From Pseudomonadota bacterium (lineage in GTDB: Bacteria > Pseudomonadota > Gammaproteobacteria > Steroidobacterales > Steroidobacteraceae): a DNA stretch of 64,000 nt. Numbering within the stretch: the stretch's first letter is position 1; the number at the start of each line of letters is the position of its first letter. The stretch spans positions 29,254-93,253 of the forward strand of contig JAKBCE010000012.1 in NCBI GenBank assembly GCA_021808195.1, written 5' to 3'. The translations under genes were made by a program, and so were the position numbers. The notes beneath the pieces are model-generated. The model saw only the letters and a list, made by a program, of their open reading frames with translations, did not search any database and was not told where the DNA came from. Positions 45,195 to 54,123 of this stretch are shown here, piece after piece.

Positions 45195-46556
45195 ATGGAC
45201 AAACGCACCGATCAGCGCCACGGCACCGTCGTTTGGGCGGAAGTCGTGCTGTTGCCGATTGCTGGCCTGGTGCTCGCCATGAAGCTCTATCCGGCCGCGC
45301 CCTTCACGGTCTCGACCTACCCGTGGCTGTGGGTGATTCCATTGCTGCTCGGACTGCGTTATGGTCTCGCGCCGGCCGCGCTCAGCACCGGAGTGTTGAG
45401 CGCGGCCGGAATCGCCGCGTTTCGGCTCGGCATCACGGCCGAGGCCCCTCCTCTCATTCAGATCGCCGGCGGGGCGCTTGCGGCGTTGAGCGCTGGGCAG
45501 TACCGATCCCGTTGGCGCGAACAACTTCGCGCCGGACAGGCACGTACCGATTACACCGAACAGCGACTGGAGTCGCTGACTCGCGCGTTCTTCGTCACGC
45601 GACTTTCCCACGACCGTCTCGAGGAAGCGCTCATTACTCAACCTGTGACGCTGCGCGGAGCAATGGAAGCGTTGCGCGAGCTGAGCGCTGAGGCGCACAC
45701 CGGCATTTCCCCCACCGGAGCCAGCGCACTGCTGCAGTTGCTCGCGCAATACTGCCGGTTCGAGACCGCTGCACTTCACCTGTATCGAAACGGTCGACTG
45801 GCCGACGCGCCGCTGGCTGCGCTCGGCCCGGCAGCCGTGCTGGTGCGTACCGACCCGCTGCTCGCGTACGCCCTAGAGCACGAGCAGACGGCCTACCACA
45901 GCATCGATCAGCTCGTCGAACTTGAGCAAGGCGGCAACTACCGGGCGGTCTTTCCGTTGGTCGACTCCGCCGGCGACAAGCTCGGGGTGCTGGTGGTGCG
46001 CGATCTACCACTGCTCGCGCTCGTCGAGGAAAATCTCACGTGCGCCGGCGCGCTGCTCCAGTACTTTGCGGACGAGAGCTGGTCGACGGCGCAGACCGCA
46101 GACCTACGCGCAACGGTTCCGTATTGCCCGGCGCCCTTCGCTCACGAGCTGATCAAGTTGCAGCGCCTGCACGAGCGCAGCGGCATTCACTCGACGCTGG
46201 TGGTGGTGCGCGCTCGCTCGCAGCAGGCACAGGTTGTTGCGCTCGACGCGCTGTATGACGCTCGCCGCGGTCTGGATCTGTACTGGCGGGAGCCTTTCGG
46301 GCCGCTCGCTGCCGGCATGCTCATCCTACTGCCACTCGCCGGTCCGGCCACGACGCGCGGCTTCCTGGAGCGCATCGATGGGATTTTGCGCGCGCACCGC
46401 ATGGAGGGGGGGCTCGAGGCGGCCGGTTTCGGTGTCGCTCAGGTTGCAATCGACCATCGCACCCCACTCGAGTTGCTGCGCGAATGCGGCATCGAATTCG
46501 ATCTGCGTGGCCCCCTCGCGCTACTGCACGAGCGCGGCATCGGACTGAGGCGATGA
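45195..46556 (+). CDS. pelD: PelD inner-membrane c-di-GMP receptor
   Basis: A 453-residue protein with three or four N-terminal helices at about 13-100, a coiled segment (YTEQRLESLTRAFF), a GAF domain at about 150-290, and a degenerate GGDEF domain. The inhibitory-site motif RGLD is intact at residues 358-361, the same RxxD that binds c-di-GMP in Pseudomonas PelD. The GGDEF active site is absent, so it is a receptor and not a cyclase. It gates Pel synthesis and secretion through PelE, F and G. Confidence 0.92.
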   Translation: MDKRTDQRHGTVVWAEVVLLPIAGLVLAMKLYPAAPFTVSTYPWLWVIPLLLGLRYGLAPAALSTGVLSAAGIAAFRLGITAEAPPLIQIAGGALAALSAGQYRSRWREQLRAGQARTDYTEQRLESLTRAFFVTRLSHDRLEEALITQPVTLRGAMEALRELSAEAHTGISPTGASALLQLLAQYCRFETAALHLYRNGRLADAPLAALGPAAVLVRTDPLLAYALEHEQTAYHSIDQLVELEQGGNYRAVFPLVDSAGDKLGVLVVRDLPLLALVEENLTCAGALLQYFADESWSTAQTADLRATVPYCPAPFAHELIKLQRLHERSGIHSTLVVVRARSQQAQVVALDALYDARRGLDLYWREPFGPLAAGMLILLPLAGPATTRGFLERIDGILRAHRMEGGLEAAGFGVAQVAIDHRTPLELLRECGIEFDLRGPLALLHERGIGLRR

Positions 46557-47551
46557 GCCCGGCAATCCTCACTCACCTCACCGGCTGGCTGCAGCCCGCA
46601 TCGGCGGCGGGTGCTGCGGCTCTGGTGCTGACGGTGCTGCTCGGTAATGCGCTCCTGAGCATGCTCTGTGCAATCCTCAGCCATGCTTTGCTCCCGCGCC
46701 GCTTGCGCATTCGGACCGTGCGCAACATAGTCGCTCTCGGTGCGCTTGGCAGCATGCTGCCGCTGCTCGGACCGTTGCTGGTGCTGTTCGTCGGGCTCAT
46801 TTACCCACGACTCGAACGCGGTTCACACGCCCCGCCGCCCAAAATCGTACGACATCCGACGTACGCCACCGAAGTACGCGGCCACGTCAGCCGCTTCGGT
46901 GCGGGCGGCGCGCTGGCGCGTCTGCGCACCGCACGTCCCTACAGCGACCTCGGCTCGCGTGCTCTGCTCGCCATTGCCACTCGTCGCAGCCGGGATACCA
47001 CGCATCTGCTGCGCGGGGCATTGAACCATCCGGATGAAACCCTGCGGCTGCTCGCGCACAATCTGCTTGCACGCCGCGAGGAGGCGATCATCGCGCAGAT
47101 CGGCCGCCTCGAGACGCTGCGCCGCGCGCAAGGGCTGGGTGCGGTGCAGATCATCCTGGATCTCGCCGAGCTGCATCTGGAGTTTGTTTATTTAGGAATC
47201 GTCAACGGTAGTCTGCGGCAGATGCACATCGATGCGGCGCAGCAACTAATTGATTCAATCGGCGAGCCGCCGGTCGCGGCCGCCTGGCGGACCCGACTGC
47301 TGATCGTGCGCGCACGCCTCAATCAGCAGCAGCTGCCCGAGGCAGGTGCGGCGCAGGTTACCCAGGACTACCAGTTGGCCGCCGCCGCCGGGGCGGCACC
47401 GGCACGCGTACTGCCCTGGCTGCTGGAGAACGCATGGCGGGCACGCGATTATTCACGGCTGCGCGATCTGCTCGCGCAACATCCTCTGTACCGGCACATT
47501 CCGCTCATCGGCCCGGTGGCGAAGCTTTGGGGACATGCGATTGATGCCTGA
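46553..47551 (+). CDS. pelE: PelE inner-membrane protein
   Basis: A 332-residue protein with two N-terminal membrane helices at about 19-44 and 56-80, then a cytosolic helical domain with TPR character (LIVRARLNQQQLPEAGAAQVTQDYQLA). It bridges PelD to PelF and PelG in the Pseudomonas model. The ATG at 46553 overlaps the pelD stop in ATGA; a start at 46484 would add a spurious leader. Confidence 0.85.
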   Translation: MSPAILTHLTGWLQPASAAGAAALVLTVLLGNALLSMLCAILSHALLPRRLRIRTVRNIVALGALGSMLPLLGPLLVLFVGLIYPRLERGSHAPPPKIVRHPTYATEVRGHVSRFGAGGALARLRTARPYSDLGSRALLAIATRRSRDTTHLLRGALNHPDETLRLLAHNLLARREEAIIAQIGRLETLRRAQGLGAVQIILDLAELHLEFVYLGIVNGSLRQMHIDAAQQLIDSIGEPPVAAAWRTRLLIVRARLNQQQLPEAGAAQVTQDYQLAAAAGAAPARVLPWLLENAWRARDYSRLRDLLAQHPLYRHIPLIGPVAKLWGHAIDA

Positions 47552-49052
47552 GACACCGCTGAGCGATTGCGACATCTTATTGCTGCTCGAGGGCACATAT
47601 CCTTACGTCAAGGGCGGTGTCTCGAGCTGGGTGCATCAACTCGTCAGCCAGCTGCCGCATTGGCGCTTCGGCGCGGTGTTTCTCGGTTCGCAGGAGAAGG
47701 ATTACGCCGGTATGCAGTATCGGCTGCCCGCCAATCTCACCGTGCTGCAGACGTTGTATCTGTTTGGCGAGGGCAGCCGTCCGCCGGTCAAGCCGCCGCG
47801 CCTGCCAGCCGACACCGTCGCGCGCTACACGCGGCTGCACGAATCATTGCGCGCAGGACACGCCGAAGCACTCGACTTCGGCTCGCATCTGGAGGCTGGT
47901 GATCCGTTCAATGAGGAGGCGTTCCTCTATAGCGAGCCCGCCTGGCAGTACATCACCGAATGCTACGAAGCCAATGCGACGGAGCCGTCTTTCATCGATT
48001 ACTTCTGGACGGTGCGCAATCTACATCGCCCGATCTGGGCATTGGCGCGCGCCACGGGGACTTTGCCGCGGGCTCGACTGTTTCTCAGTCCTTCGACCGG
48101 GTATGCCGGCCTGCTCGGCGTACTCGGCGCGCAGGCCCAGCGTCGGCCACTTGTGCTCATGGAGCACGGCATTTACACCAAGGAGCGGCGCGTCGATCTG
48201 ATGAACGCAGACTGGATCAACGATGCGCGCAACCCCCTGCAAAGTGATCCGACTGAAGTGAGCCATCTGCGCGAGATGTGGATCCGCTTCTTCGAGATCC
48301 TCGGCCGGCTCGCCTACCGCCATGCCGACCCCATCATCAGTCTGTTTGAAACGGCACGCCAGCAGCAGATCCGCGATGGCGCCGAGTCGACGCGCACCCG
48401 CATCGTGCCGAATGGCGTCGATGTGGAGCGTCTCGCCCGCCTGCGCCGCGCGGACCGCGCCGCGCCGCCGGCGGTCATCTGCCTGCTTGGTCGCGTCGTG
48501 CGCATCAAGGACATCAAGACCTTCATTCGCGCCGCGCATGCGCTCCGACAGCGCCTGCCGGGGGCACAGGCGTGGATTGTCGGCCCGGAGGATGAGGATC
48601 CGGAGTACAGCCGCGAATGCCATGAGCTTGCGCAGGCGCTCGGGCTTGGCGAGGCGGTGCGCTTTTTCGGCTTCCGGGGCATCGAGGAGATTCTGCCCGA
48701 GGTCGGCGTGCTGGTGCTGAGCTCAATTAGCGAGGGGTTGCCGCTGTCGATCCTGGAAGGCTTCGCCGCAGGTCTACCGTGCGTGACCACAGACGTGGGT
48801 GCGTGCTCGGAACTCGTGTATGGACGCGGCGATGAGGACCAGGCACTCGGTACCGCCGGCGCAGTCGTGGGTCTCGCCGATCACGAGGCGTTAGCCGAGG
48901 CGTGCGCGACGCTGCTTGAGAACCCGGACCGCTACGCACAAGCGCGTCAGGCGGCCATTCGTCGGGTGGAGGCCTACTACGACCAACGACAGATGATCGG
49001 CGTATTCGACCAGTTATTCTCACAGCGGATTGGCGGCGAGGAGTTGCGCTAA
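47544..49052 (+). CDS. pelF: PelF glycosyltransferase
   Basis: A 502-residue soluble GT4 glycosyltransferase that polymerises Pel from UDP-sugars. The N-terminal signature LLLLEGTYPYVKGGVSSWVHQLV is diagnostic, followed by the HGIYTKERR region and the C-terminal GT-B half with ICLLGRVVRIKDIKTFIRA, VGPEDEDPEY and the E-x7-E motif in SISEGLPLSILEGFAAGLPCV. The start could also be ATG at 47535; either overlaps the pelE end. The stop TAA overlaps the pelG ATG. Confidence 0.93.
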   Translation: MPETPLSDCDILLLLEGTYPYVKGGVSSWVHQLVSQLPHWRFGAVFLGSQEKDYAGMQYRLPANLTVLQTLYLFGEGSRPPVKPPRLPADTVARYTRLHESLRAGHAEALDFGSHLEAGDPFNEEAFLYSEPAWQYITECYEANATEPSFIDYFWTVRNLHRPIWALARATGTLPRARLFLSPSTGYAGLLGVLGAQAQRRPLVLMEHGIYTKERRVDLMNADWINDARNPLQSDPTEVSHLREMWIRFFEILGRLAYRHADPIISLFETARQQQIRDGAESTRTRIVPNGVDVERLARLRRADRAAPPAVICLLGRVVRIKDIKTFIRAAHALRQRLPGAQAWIVGPEDEDPEYSRECHELAQALGLGEAVRFFGFRGIEEILPEVGVLVLSSISEGLPLSILEGFAAGLPCVTTDVGACSELVYGRGDEDQALGTAGAVVGLADHEALAEACATLLENPDRYAQARQAAIRRVEAYYDQRQMIGVFDQLFSQRIGGEELR

Positions 49053-50428
49053 TGGCCGGTATTGGCTTCGAACTGCGTCGCTTGAGCCGCAGCGAAACCT
49101 ATCTCGGTATGCTCCGGGCCTATCTGTATGCCGGTGTCATCGGCTCAGGTCCCTGGGTGCTGTCGATCCTGGCGATTCTGATTCTCGGTGTCATGTGTCT
49201 CGGTGTGGTGCTGCCCGCGAGCAAGATCACCGACTTTCAGACCAGCGTGACGTGGCTGATCGCACTCAGCCTGATCTACTCCGGCGGCACACAGCTGCTC
49301 TACACACGCTACGTCGCCGACCGGCTGTTCGAGGGTGAGAAGAAGCGCGTACTGCCCAATCTGTTGGGCATTCTTCTCACGACCGGGCTGCCGCTGCTGC
49401 TGGCGTCGGTACCGCTTGGGTTGTGGCTGCTTCCGGATACGAGTGTAGCCTACCGCCTGCTGATGATAGTCAGCCTGAACTTGCTCAACACCGTCTGGGT
49501 GCTCACCGTGCTGCTCTCGGGACTGAAGCGGTACCGCTTACTGCTCGTGCTGTACTTGCTCGGCTACGGCGGCTCGGTTGCCTTGGGGTTCTCTCTTGGA
49601 AAAATGGGACTCGGCATGGAGGGCCTGTTGCTCGGCTTCGCATCCGGTCAGGCGCTCATCATTTTGGGCTCGCTCGCCCTCGTCTGGCGTGAGTACCCGC
49701 CTGCCCGCCTGCTCGAATTCGACTTCCTGCGCGCCGGTCGGGCGCATCTGTGGCTGCTGCCGATCGGATTGCTCTTCAACGCAGGCATCTGGGCGGACAA
49801 GTTCCTCTTCTGGCTCTCTGCCGGCACGGGTCTGCGCGTCATCGGTGATCTGCACGCATCGACCATCTACGACACACCGATTTTCCTCGCCTATTTCACC
49901 CTGATCCCCGGGATGGCGATGTTCCTGCTGCGCATGGAAGTCGACTTCGTGCGCGCCTACGATCGCTACTACAGCGCAGTACGTGATGGCGGAGCGCTCA
50001 CCGCCATTCGAACGTTCCGCGAGCAGATGGTCGTCACCGCTCGCGAGGGCATCTACGACATTCTGAAGATCCAGGGCTTTACAGTGCTCGTGCTGATCGC
50101 GCTCGGTCCATCGCTGCTCGCGGTCTTCGGGATTCCCAGGCTTTATTTTCCACTCCTGGCGATTGATTCCGTGGGCGTCAGTCTGCAGCTGCTGGTCATG
50201 GCAGGGCTGAACATCCTCTTTTATCTCGACCGACTGCGGATCGCGGCCGCCGTCAGTGCCACGATGCTGCTCGCCAACCTCCTGCTCACTTATCTCAGTC
50301 TGCTCCTCGGCCCGTTCTTCTATGGATACGGATTCGTGCTCGCGATGCTGCTGAGTTGCCTTCTGGTTCTCACCGTCACCGACCGTGCGCTCGACAGGCT
50401 GAACTACACCACGTTCATGCTGGGGTGA
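49052..50428 (+). CDS. pelG: PelG polysaccharide transporter
   Basis: A 458-residue MATE/Wzx-like membrane protein with about 12 helices that moves Pel across the inner membrane. The start MAGIGFELRRLSRSETYLGMLRAYLYAGVIGSGPW is highly conserved in PelG. It shares a base with the pelF stop (TAATG). It is the final gene of the pel operon; no terminator with a clear T-run was seen in the following 275 bp. Confidence 0.94.
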   Translation: MAGIGFELRRLSRSETYLGMLRAYLYAGVIGSGPWVLSILAILILGVMCLGVVLPASKITDFQTSVTWLIALSLIYSGGTQLLYTRYVADRLFEGEKKRVLPNLLGILLTTGLPLLLASVPLGLWLLPDTSVAYRLLMIVSLNLLNTVWVLTVLLSGLKRYRLLLVLYLLGYGGSVALGFSLGKMGLGMEGLLLGFASGQALIILGSLALVWREYPPARLLEFDFLRAGRAHLWLLPIGLLFNAGIWADKFLFWLSAGTGLRVIGDLHASTIYDTPIFLAYFTLIPGMAMFLLRMEVDFVRAYDRYYSAVRDGGALTAIRTFREQMVVTAREGIYDILKIQGFTVLVLIALGPSLLAVFGIPRLYFPLLAIDSVGVSLQLLVMAGLNILFYLDRLRIAAAVSATMLLANLLLTYLSLLLGPFFYGYGFVLAMLLSCLLVLTVTDRALDRLNYTTFMLG

Positions 50429-50703
50429 ACGTCGGTTCGCCGGCCGGAATCCCCGGGCAGGCACACCCCCACGGGTCATTGCGGTGAATACCGATTGACC
50501 GGCCGAGCCGTACCGGCTGTGATGAGAGCTAGCGTGGCCGCTACCGTCACCAGCCGATCGTACGGCGCGCCAGGAGATCGGATGACCATGATGCGATGTG
50601 CCCGCCCGATGGCCGCGCGCTCTGCGGCAGTGCCCGGACCCGGTCACGGAATGCCCGCGGCGCGCGGCCCTGCCGCGGTGGCTCTGGGCGACAGGGGTGG
50701 GCA

Positions 50704-51834
50704 ATGACCGCACAGCTGAGCATTGTGGGCGCCGGGTTTGGGGCGCTGACTGCGATCCGGGAACTGCGTCGAATCGGCTGTGCGGCCGATATCACGGTCA
50801 TCGCACCGCGAGCGGAGCTGCATTACTTGCCCGGAAGCATCTGGATTCCGAGCGGCTTGCGCACTCGGGAGGATCTCGTCGTACCGCTCGAGCCGTTCTT
50901 GCACAGAATGAGCGTCCGCTTCCTCGCCGCGGAGGTGATCGGCCTTGATGACACGGGTCGGCGTCTCACGACCACTGCCGGTGAGATCGCCAACGATGCG
51001 CTGCTCATTGCATGTGGGGGGCGCTTCATCCGCAAGCTGCCCGGCATTGAGCATGCGATCGTCCCGTGTGACGGCATTGCCTCGGCGGAGAAGATCCGCG
51101 CGCGGCTCGAATCGATGTCGGAAGGCGTCATCGCGGTCGGGTTCGGGGGTAATCCCAATGAGCCCTCCGCAGTGCGTGGCGGACCGATGTTCGAGTTCTT
51201 GTTCGGCATCGATCAGCAATTGCGCAATGAAGGTCGACGCGAGCGTCTCAAGCTGATCTTCTTCAGCCCCGCGGCCAAGCCGGGTATTCGTCTGGGAGAG
51301 CGAGCCGTCGCTGCCCTGCTCGCCCGCATGCAGCAGCGGCAAATCCGCACGCACCTCGGCCATAAGCTGGTGCGTTTCGAGCCCAACATGGTGGTGACGG
51401 ATGGTGGAGAATTTCCGGCCGACCTGATCCTGTTCATGCCCGGGCTGACCGGTCCAGCTTGGCTCGAGCAAAGCACGCTGCCGCGCTCACCCGGTGGACT
51501 GATCCAGGCCGATCAGTACTGCCGTGTGGTGGGTCGGGAGCGGGTTTACGTGGTCGGCGATGTGGGCAGCTTTCCCGGACCGGACTGGATGCCGAAGCAG
51601 GCGCACATGGCGGACCTGCAGGCGGTGGCGGCCGCGCACAATCTGGCCAATGAACTCGCCGGCCGTGCGCAGCGGCGCGGCTTCAAGGTCGAACTCATCT
51701 GTATCGTTGATGAACTGGGCAGCGGCACACTGATCTTCCGAACTGCGAAGCGCACCATTGTGCTGCCGCGCAGTCGCGTGATGCACTGGGCGAAGCGTCT
51801 GTACGAGAAGCGTTATCTGAGGCACTACCGTTGA
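50704..51834 (+). CDS. FAD-dependent oxidoreductase, sulfide:quinone oxidoreductase-like
   Basis: A 376-residue pyridine-nucleotide-disulfide-type flavoprotein. The N-terminal FAD motif is LSIVGAGFGALTAIREL, the second dinucleotide region includes VIAVGFGGNPNEPSAVRGG, and the C-terminal FAD site is RVYVVGDVGSF. A basic C-terminus (AKRLYEKRYLRHYR) may associate with the membrane, as in SQR. The central SQR cysteine near the GNPxxP segment is absent (VRGGPMFEF), so canonical sulfide oxidation is doubtful. The ATG at 50704 directly precedes the FAD motif. Confidence 0.78.
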   Translation: MTAQLSIVGAGFGALTAIRELRRIGCAADITVIAPRAELHYLPGSIWIPSGLRTREDLVVPLEPFLHRMSVRFLAAEVIGLDDTGRRLTTTAGEIANDALLIACGGRFIRKLPGIEHAIVPCDGIASAEKIRARLESMSEGVIAVGFGGNPNEPSAVRGGPMFEFLFGIDQQLRNEGRRERLKLIFFSPAAKPGIRLGERAVAALLARMQQRQIRTHLGHKLVRFEPNMVVTDGGEFPADLILFMPGLTGPAWLEQSTLPRSPGGLIQADQYCRVVGRERVYVVGDVGSFPGPDWMPKQAHMADLQAVAAAHNLANELAGRAQRRGFKVELICIVDELGSGTLIFRTAKRTIVLPRSRVMHWAKRLYEKRYLRHYR

Positions 51835-51880
51835 GCAGCATATTTGGCTGTTCTGCCAACGAAAACTGAGAGTACCCGGC

Positions 51881-52354
51881 GTGAATGAACTGACCGAATC
51901 TGAACGGCTCGCGTTACACGAGGCCCTCGACAACGAGTATCGTGCGTGGGCGACCTACGATCGAGTCACACTCGATTTCAGCGATGCGCCCCATTTCGAA
52001 CAGCTCCGTGCGATCGAGGTGGAGCACATCACTGCGCTGCAACAGCTGTTCGAGCGTTACGCACAATCGGCACCGCAGAACCGGTGGGTTGGCAACGTTC
52101 CACACTACGGAAGCGTGTGCGAAGCGTGTGAGGCTGGAGCAGACGCTGCAGGTGCTGATGCGGCACTTTACGCACGGTTGCGCGCGAGTACGCGGCGCGG
52201 GGATATTCTCGAGGTCTTCAAGCGACTCGAAGCTGAGGCCGGGTCGCGCAAATTGCGCGCCCTGCAACGCTGTGAACCGCTCGAGTGCGGTCAGTCGGAT
52301 TTACCGCCGCGTCGGCTCGCCCGCGCGCGGGGGGCGGCGAATCGCTCGAACTGA
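51881..52354 (+). CDS. Ferritin-like (DUF2202-type) protein
   Basis: A 157-residue protein whose first 120 residues look like a four-helix ferritin-like bundle: LHEALDNEYRAWATYDRVTLDF, AIEVEHITALQQLFERYAQ and RWVGNVPHYGSVCEACEAG. Glu and His residues are placed as in di-metal sites. A short basic tail replaces the rest of the bundle, so the end may be altered. The GTG at 51881 is the only suitable start. It lies 46 bp after the flavoprotein gene and is convergent with the pqqE relic. Confidence 0.65.
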   Translation: MNELTESERLALHEALDNEYRAWATYDRVTLDFSDAPHFEQLRAIEVEHITALQQLFERYAQSAPQNRWVGNVPHYGSVCEACEAGADAAGADAALYARLRASTRRGDILEVFKRLEAEAGSRKLRALQRCEPLECGQSDLPPRRLARARGAANRSN

Positions 52355-52460
52355 CCGCGAGTGCCGTGCGCCTCGCCGTAGCAGGGGCTTGCGGGCAAGC
52401 GGTCCGCCCGCAAGTGTCCGCATACAGAGGCAATCGATCCGGTGCCCAGTTCGCGCGGCC

Positions 52461-53265
52461 TCACCCCGCCAAGCCGCGTTGGTCGCGAAAGATCAGTGTC
52501 GGCTGCCCTGAGTGGTCCGGCGCAGGATGGTCCGTCCTTTGCGCCTGTGCAATAGCCCGGTTGATCAGCGGGTGGTGAGCCGAACGATTGCACACTGGAT
52601 CGGCATTTGCGCCATCCCCGGTAAGCAGATACGCCTGGCAGCGGCAGCAGCCGAAATCCTCGGCCCGCTTTGGGCAGTTGCAACCCGGCTCTTTCATCCA
52701 CTGCTCGCCGCGATAGCGGTTGAATGCCGCCGACTCGTACCAGATCGACGCGACGCTGGCCTCACGCACGTTCGGGACATTCATCCCGGGCAGCATCCGC
52801 GCAGCGGGGCATGGCAGCGCCACGCATCCGGCGCAATGGTGAGGAGCACTGAACCGAGACCATTCATACACGGCTTTGGCCCGGTCTCGAAGTAATCCGG
52901 CACCACGGAGAAGAGCCGCATGCGCGCACCCACCCGTGTGCGAAAGCACGCGACCGCCTCCTCTGCCTGGCGCAGCGGCTCCTGACTCGGCCGCAATTGC
53001 GCTCGGTTGAGCCAGGCCCAGCCGTAATACTGCGTATTGGCGAGCTCGAGGGTCTCGATCTCCATCTTTTCGGCCATCACGAGGATCTGCTCGACGCGTG
53101 CAAATTTGAGTCGGTGTAGAACGACGTTGAGCACCATTGGGACGCGATATTTCCGGATCAGTTCCGTCACCCGGGACTTCAGTTCGAAGATGCGGGTGCT
53201 GCTGAGACAGTCACTCATCCGGCGCATACTGTCCTGAAACGACAGCTGGATGTGCTCAAGGCATG
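52461..53265 (-). pseudogene. pqqE: PqqE remnant (PQQ biosynthesis radical SAM enzyme), truncated and frameshifted
   Basis: The first frame carries LEHIQLSFQDSMRRMSDCLSS, FELKSRVTELIRKYRVPMVLNVVLHRL, LANTQYYGWAWLNRAQL and VVPDYFETGPKPCMNG. After IAPD at about 52820-52835 a base is lost and the next frame continues VALPCPAARMLPGMNVPNVREASV, IWYESAAFNRYRGEQWM and DFGCCRCQAYLLTGD. The N-terminal third with the radical-SAM CxxxCxxC is gone, and SPASM positions are altered (PCPAAR for PCHAAR, EPGCNC for EPCxSC). It cannot cross-link PqqA. Confidence 0.9.
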
Positions 53266-53429
53266 CGTTCGATGGTGCGTGCGGGCGTGGTTGGTCGTCA
53301 CGACGATCGAGGACTGCGTTCTCGGGCGCGCCCGTATCGAACGCCGCGCACACCGGCGAAGTTTCGGCAGTTGCAGTTCCACTGCGGAAATCCGCCGCCG
53401 ACCGAGGAGCCCAGTACCCGAATTCTCAT
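53266..53429 (-). pseudogene. pqqB: PqqB N-terminal remnant
   Basis: From ATG at 53429 the frame reads [20 protein letters not shown] then CRNFAGVRG, the highly conserved start of PqqB, a metallo-beta-lactamase-fold hydroxylase. After about 30 residues the frame shifts and [13 protein letters not shown] continues the PqqB sequence in another frame. The remaining about 250 residues are missing and homology passes directly into PqqE. The boundary near 53265 is approximate. Confidence 0.88.
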
Positions 53430-53581
53430 AGTCGAACGGCCGCAACGATGCTTGCGCCTCCGGCCGCGTAAGCGGTCACATCTTGAGGGGCGCCATCCTC
53501 CAGGAAAAAAGGCCGAGGCGGTCGGTCCGGCGAAGGGGTGACACCGTGACCGCCCGCCCCGCAATCCGTGCCGCTGGATCG

Positions 53582-53653
53582 GCGGTTCGCGATGGACATC
53601 GTGATCTCCATGCCGAAGCGAAGGTCAATCGCTTGAGGTGCTTCCCACTGCAT
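53582..53653 (-). pseudogene. pqqA: PqqA precursor peptide relic lacking the cross-linking tyrosine
   Basis: [20 protein letters not shown] then IANR matches the PqqA consensus (W-x2-P-x3-D-x-RFG-x-E-V-T-M-Y). The glutamate is present but the tyrosine four residues later, half of the future PQQ molecule, is serine (TCC where TAC or TAT would be needed). The stop after IANR is also lost; the frame runs on to 53426. The peptide cannot be a PQQ substrate. Confidence 0.85.
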
Positions 53654-53786
53654 GACGGGCTCCCGAGCTCTGGTTGAGGGGACGACGACTAGGCCGCCCA
53701 TCCCTGCGCGGCCGTGCAGTCACCGCGCAGGCCTATCTTCCGCGGCAGAGCGCGGTGTGCGGAAGCAAAGCATCAGGGTTCCAGAG

Positions 53787-53801
53787 TCATGATTTTCATG
53801 A
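53787..53801. repeat. Paired TCATGA palindromes
   Basis: TCATGA-TTT-TCATGA: two copies of a palindromic hexamer three bases apart, about 135 bp upstream of the pqqA relic and about 90 bp before the Fnr/Dnr box. It is a possible old promoter site; function unknown. Confidence 0.3.
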
Positions 53802-53892
53802 TTTAAGGGCACGGACGTGTTGCGCGACTGCCGGCCGCGGCGCTCTGAGGCATACCTCGAGTTGGCGCGCAATCTGGGTGCTTGCTGCTGTG

Positions 53893-53908
53893 CTTGATCG
53901 ACATCAAG
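53893..53908. promoter_or_regulatory. FNR/DNR box upstream of the DUF2249 gene
   Basis: CTTGAT-CGAC-ATCAAG, a perfect TTGAT-N4-ATCAA dyad, the classic Fnr/Dnr site. It lies 215 bp before the DUF2249 start, in a 470-bp interval without an assured gene. A short reading frame with a good ribosome binding site (53967-54050) lies between. Confidence 0.75.
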
Positions 53909-53966
53909 GTGAGTGGCTGCGGACTCGACGTACTGTCTCAGTTTAATTTCGAGGGAGGCGTAAGCC

Positions 53967-54050
53967 GTGGTGGTATTGCGACAAGGCGGATCTGATGTGC
54001 ACGCGGGCCGTCTGCCCGTGCGCTGCGTTGCAGACCACCCGCCGGCGTGA
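53967..54050 (+). CDS. Possible small ORF (27 aa) behind the FNR/DNR box
   Basis: GTG at 53967 has GGGAGG 9-10 bases upstream. The frame reads MVVLRQGGSDVHAGRLPVRC then VADHPPA and stops at 54050. It has no known similarity. It could be a leader peptide or chance. Support is only the strong Shine-Dalgarno and its position 60 bp after a good Fnr/Dnr box. Confidence 0.25.
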   Translation: MVVLRQGGSDVHAGRLPVRCVADHPPA

Positions 54051-54123
54051 AGCAGAAGGTTTCAAGGGTGTCTTACATAGATTGATCCATGCTCAATTCG
54101 GCACAGTTCAACAGGAGTCCTTC

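Noticed and set aside
49538..50713. A 391-residue minus-strand frame over pelG
   Set aside because: Mirror of PelG membrane helices; Glu/Gln/Arg-rich shadow.
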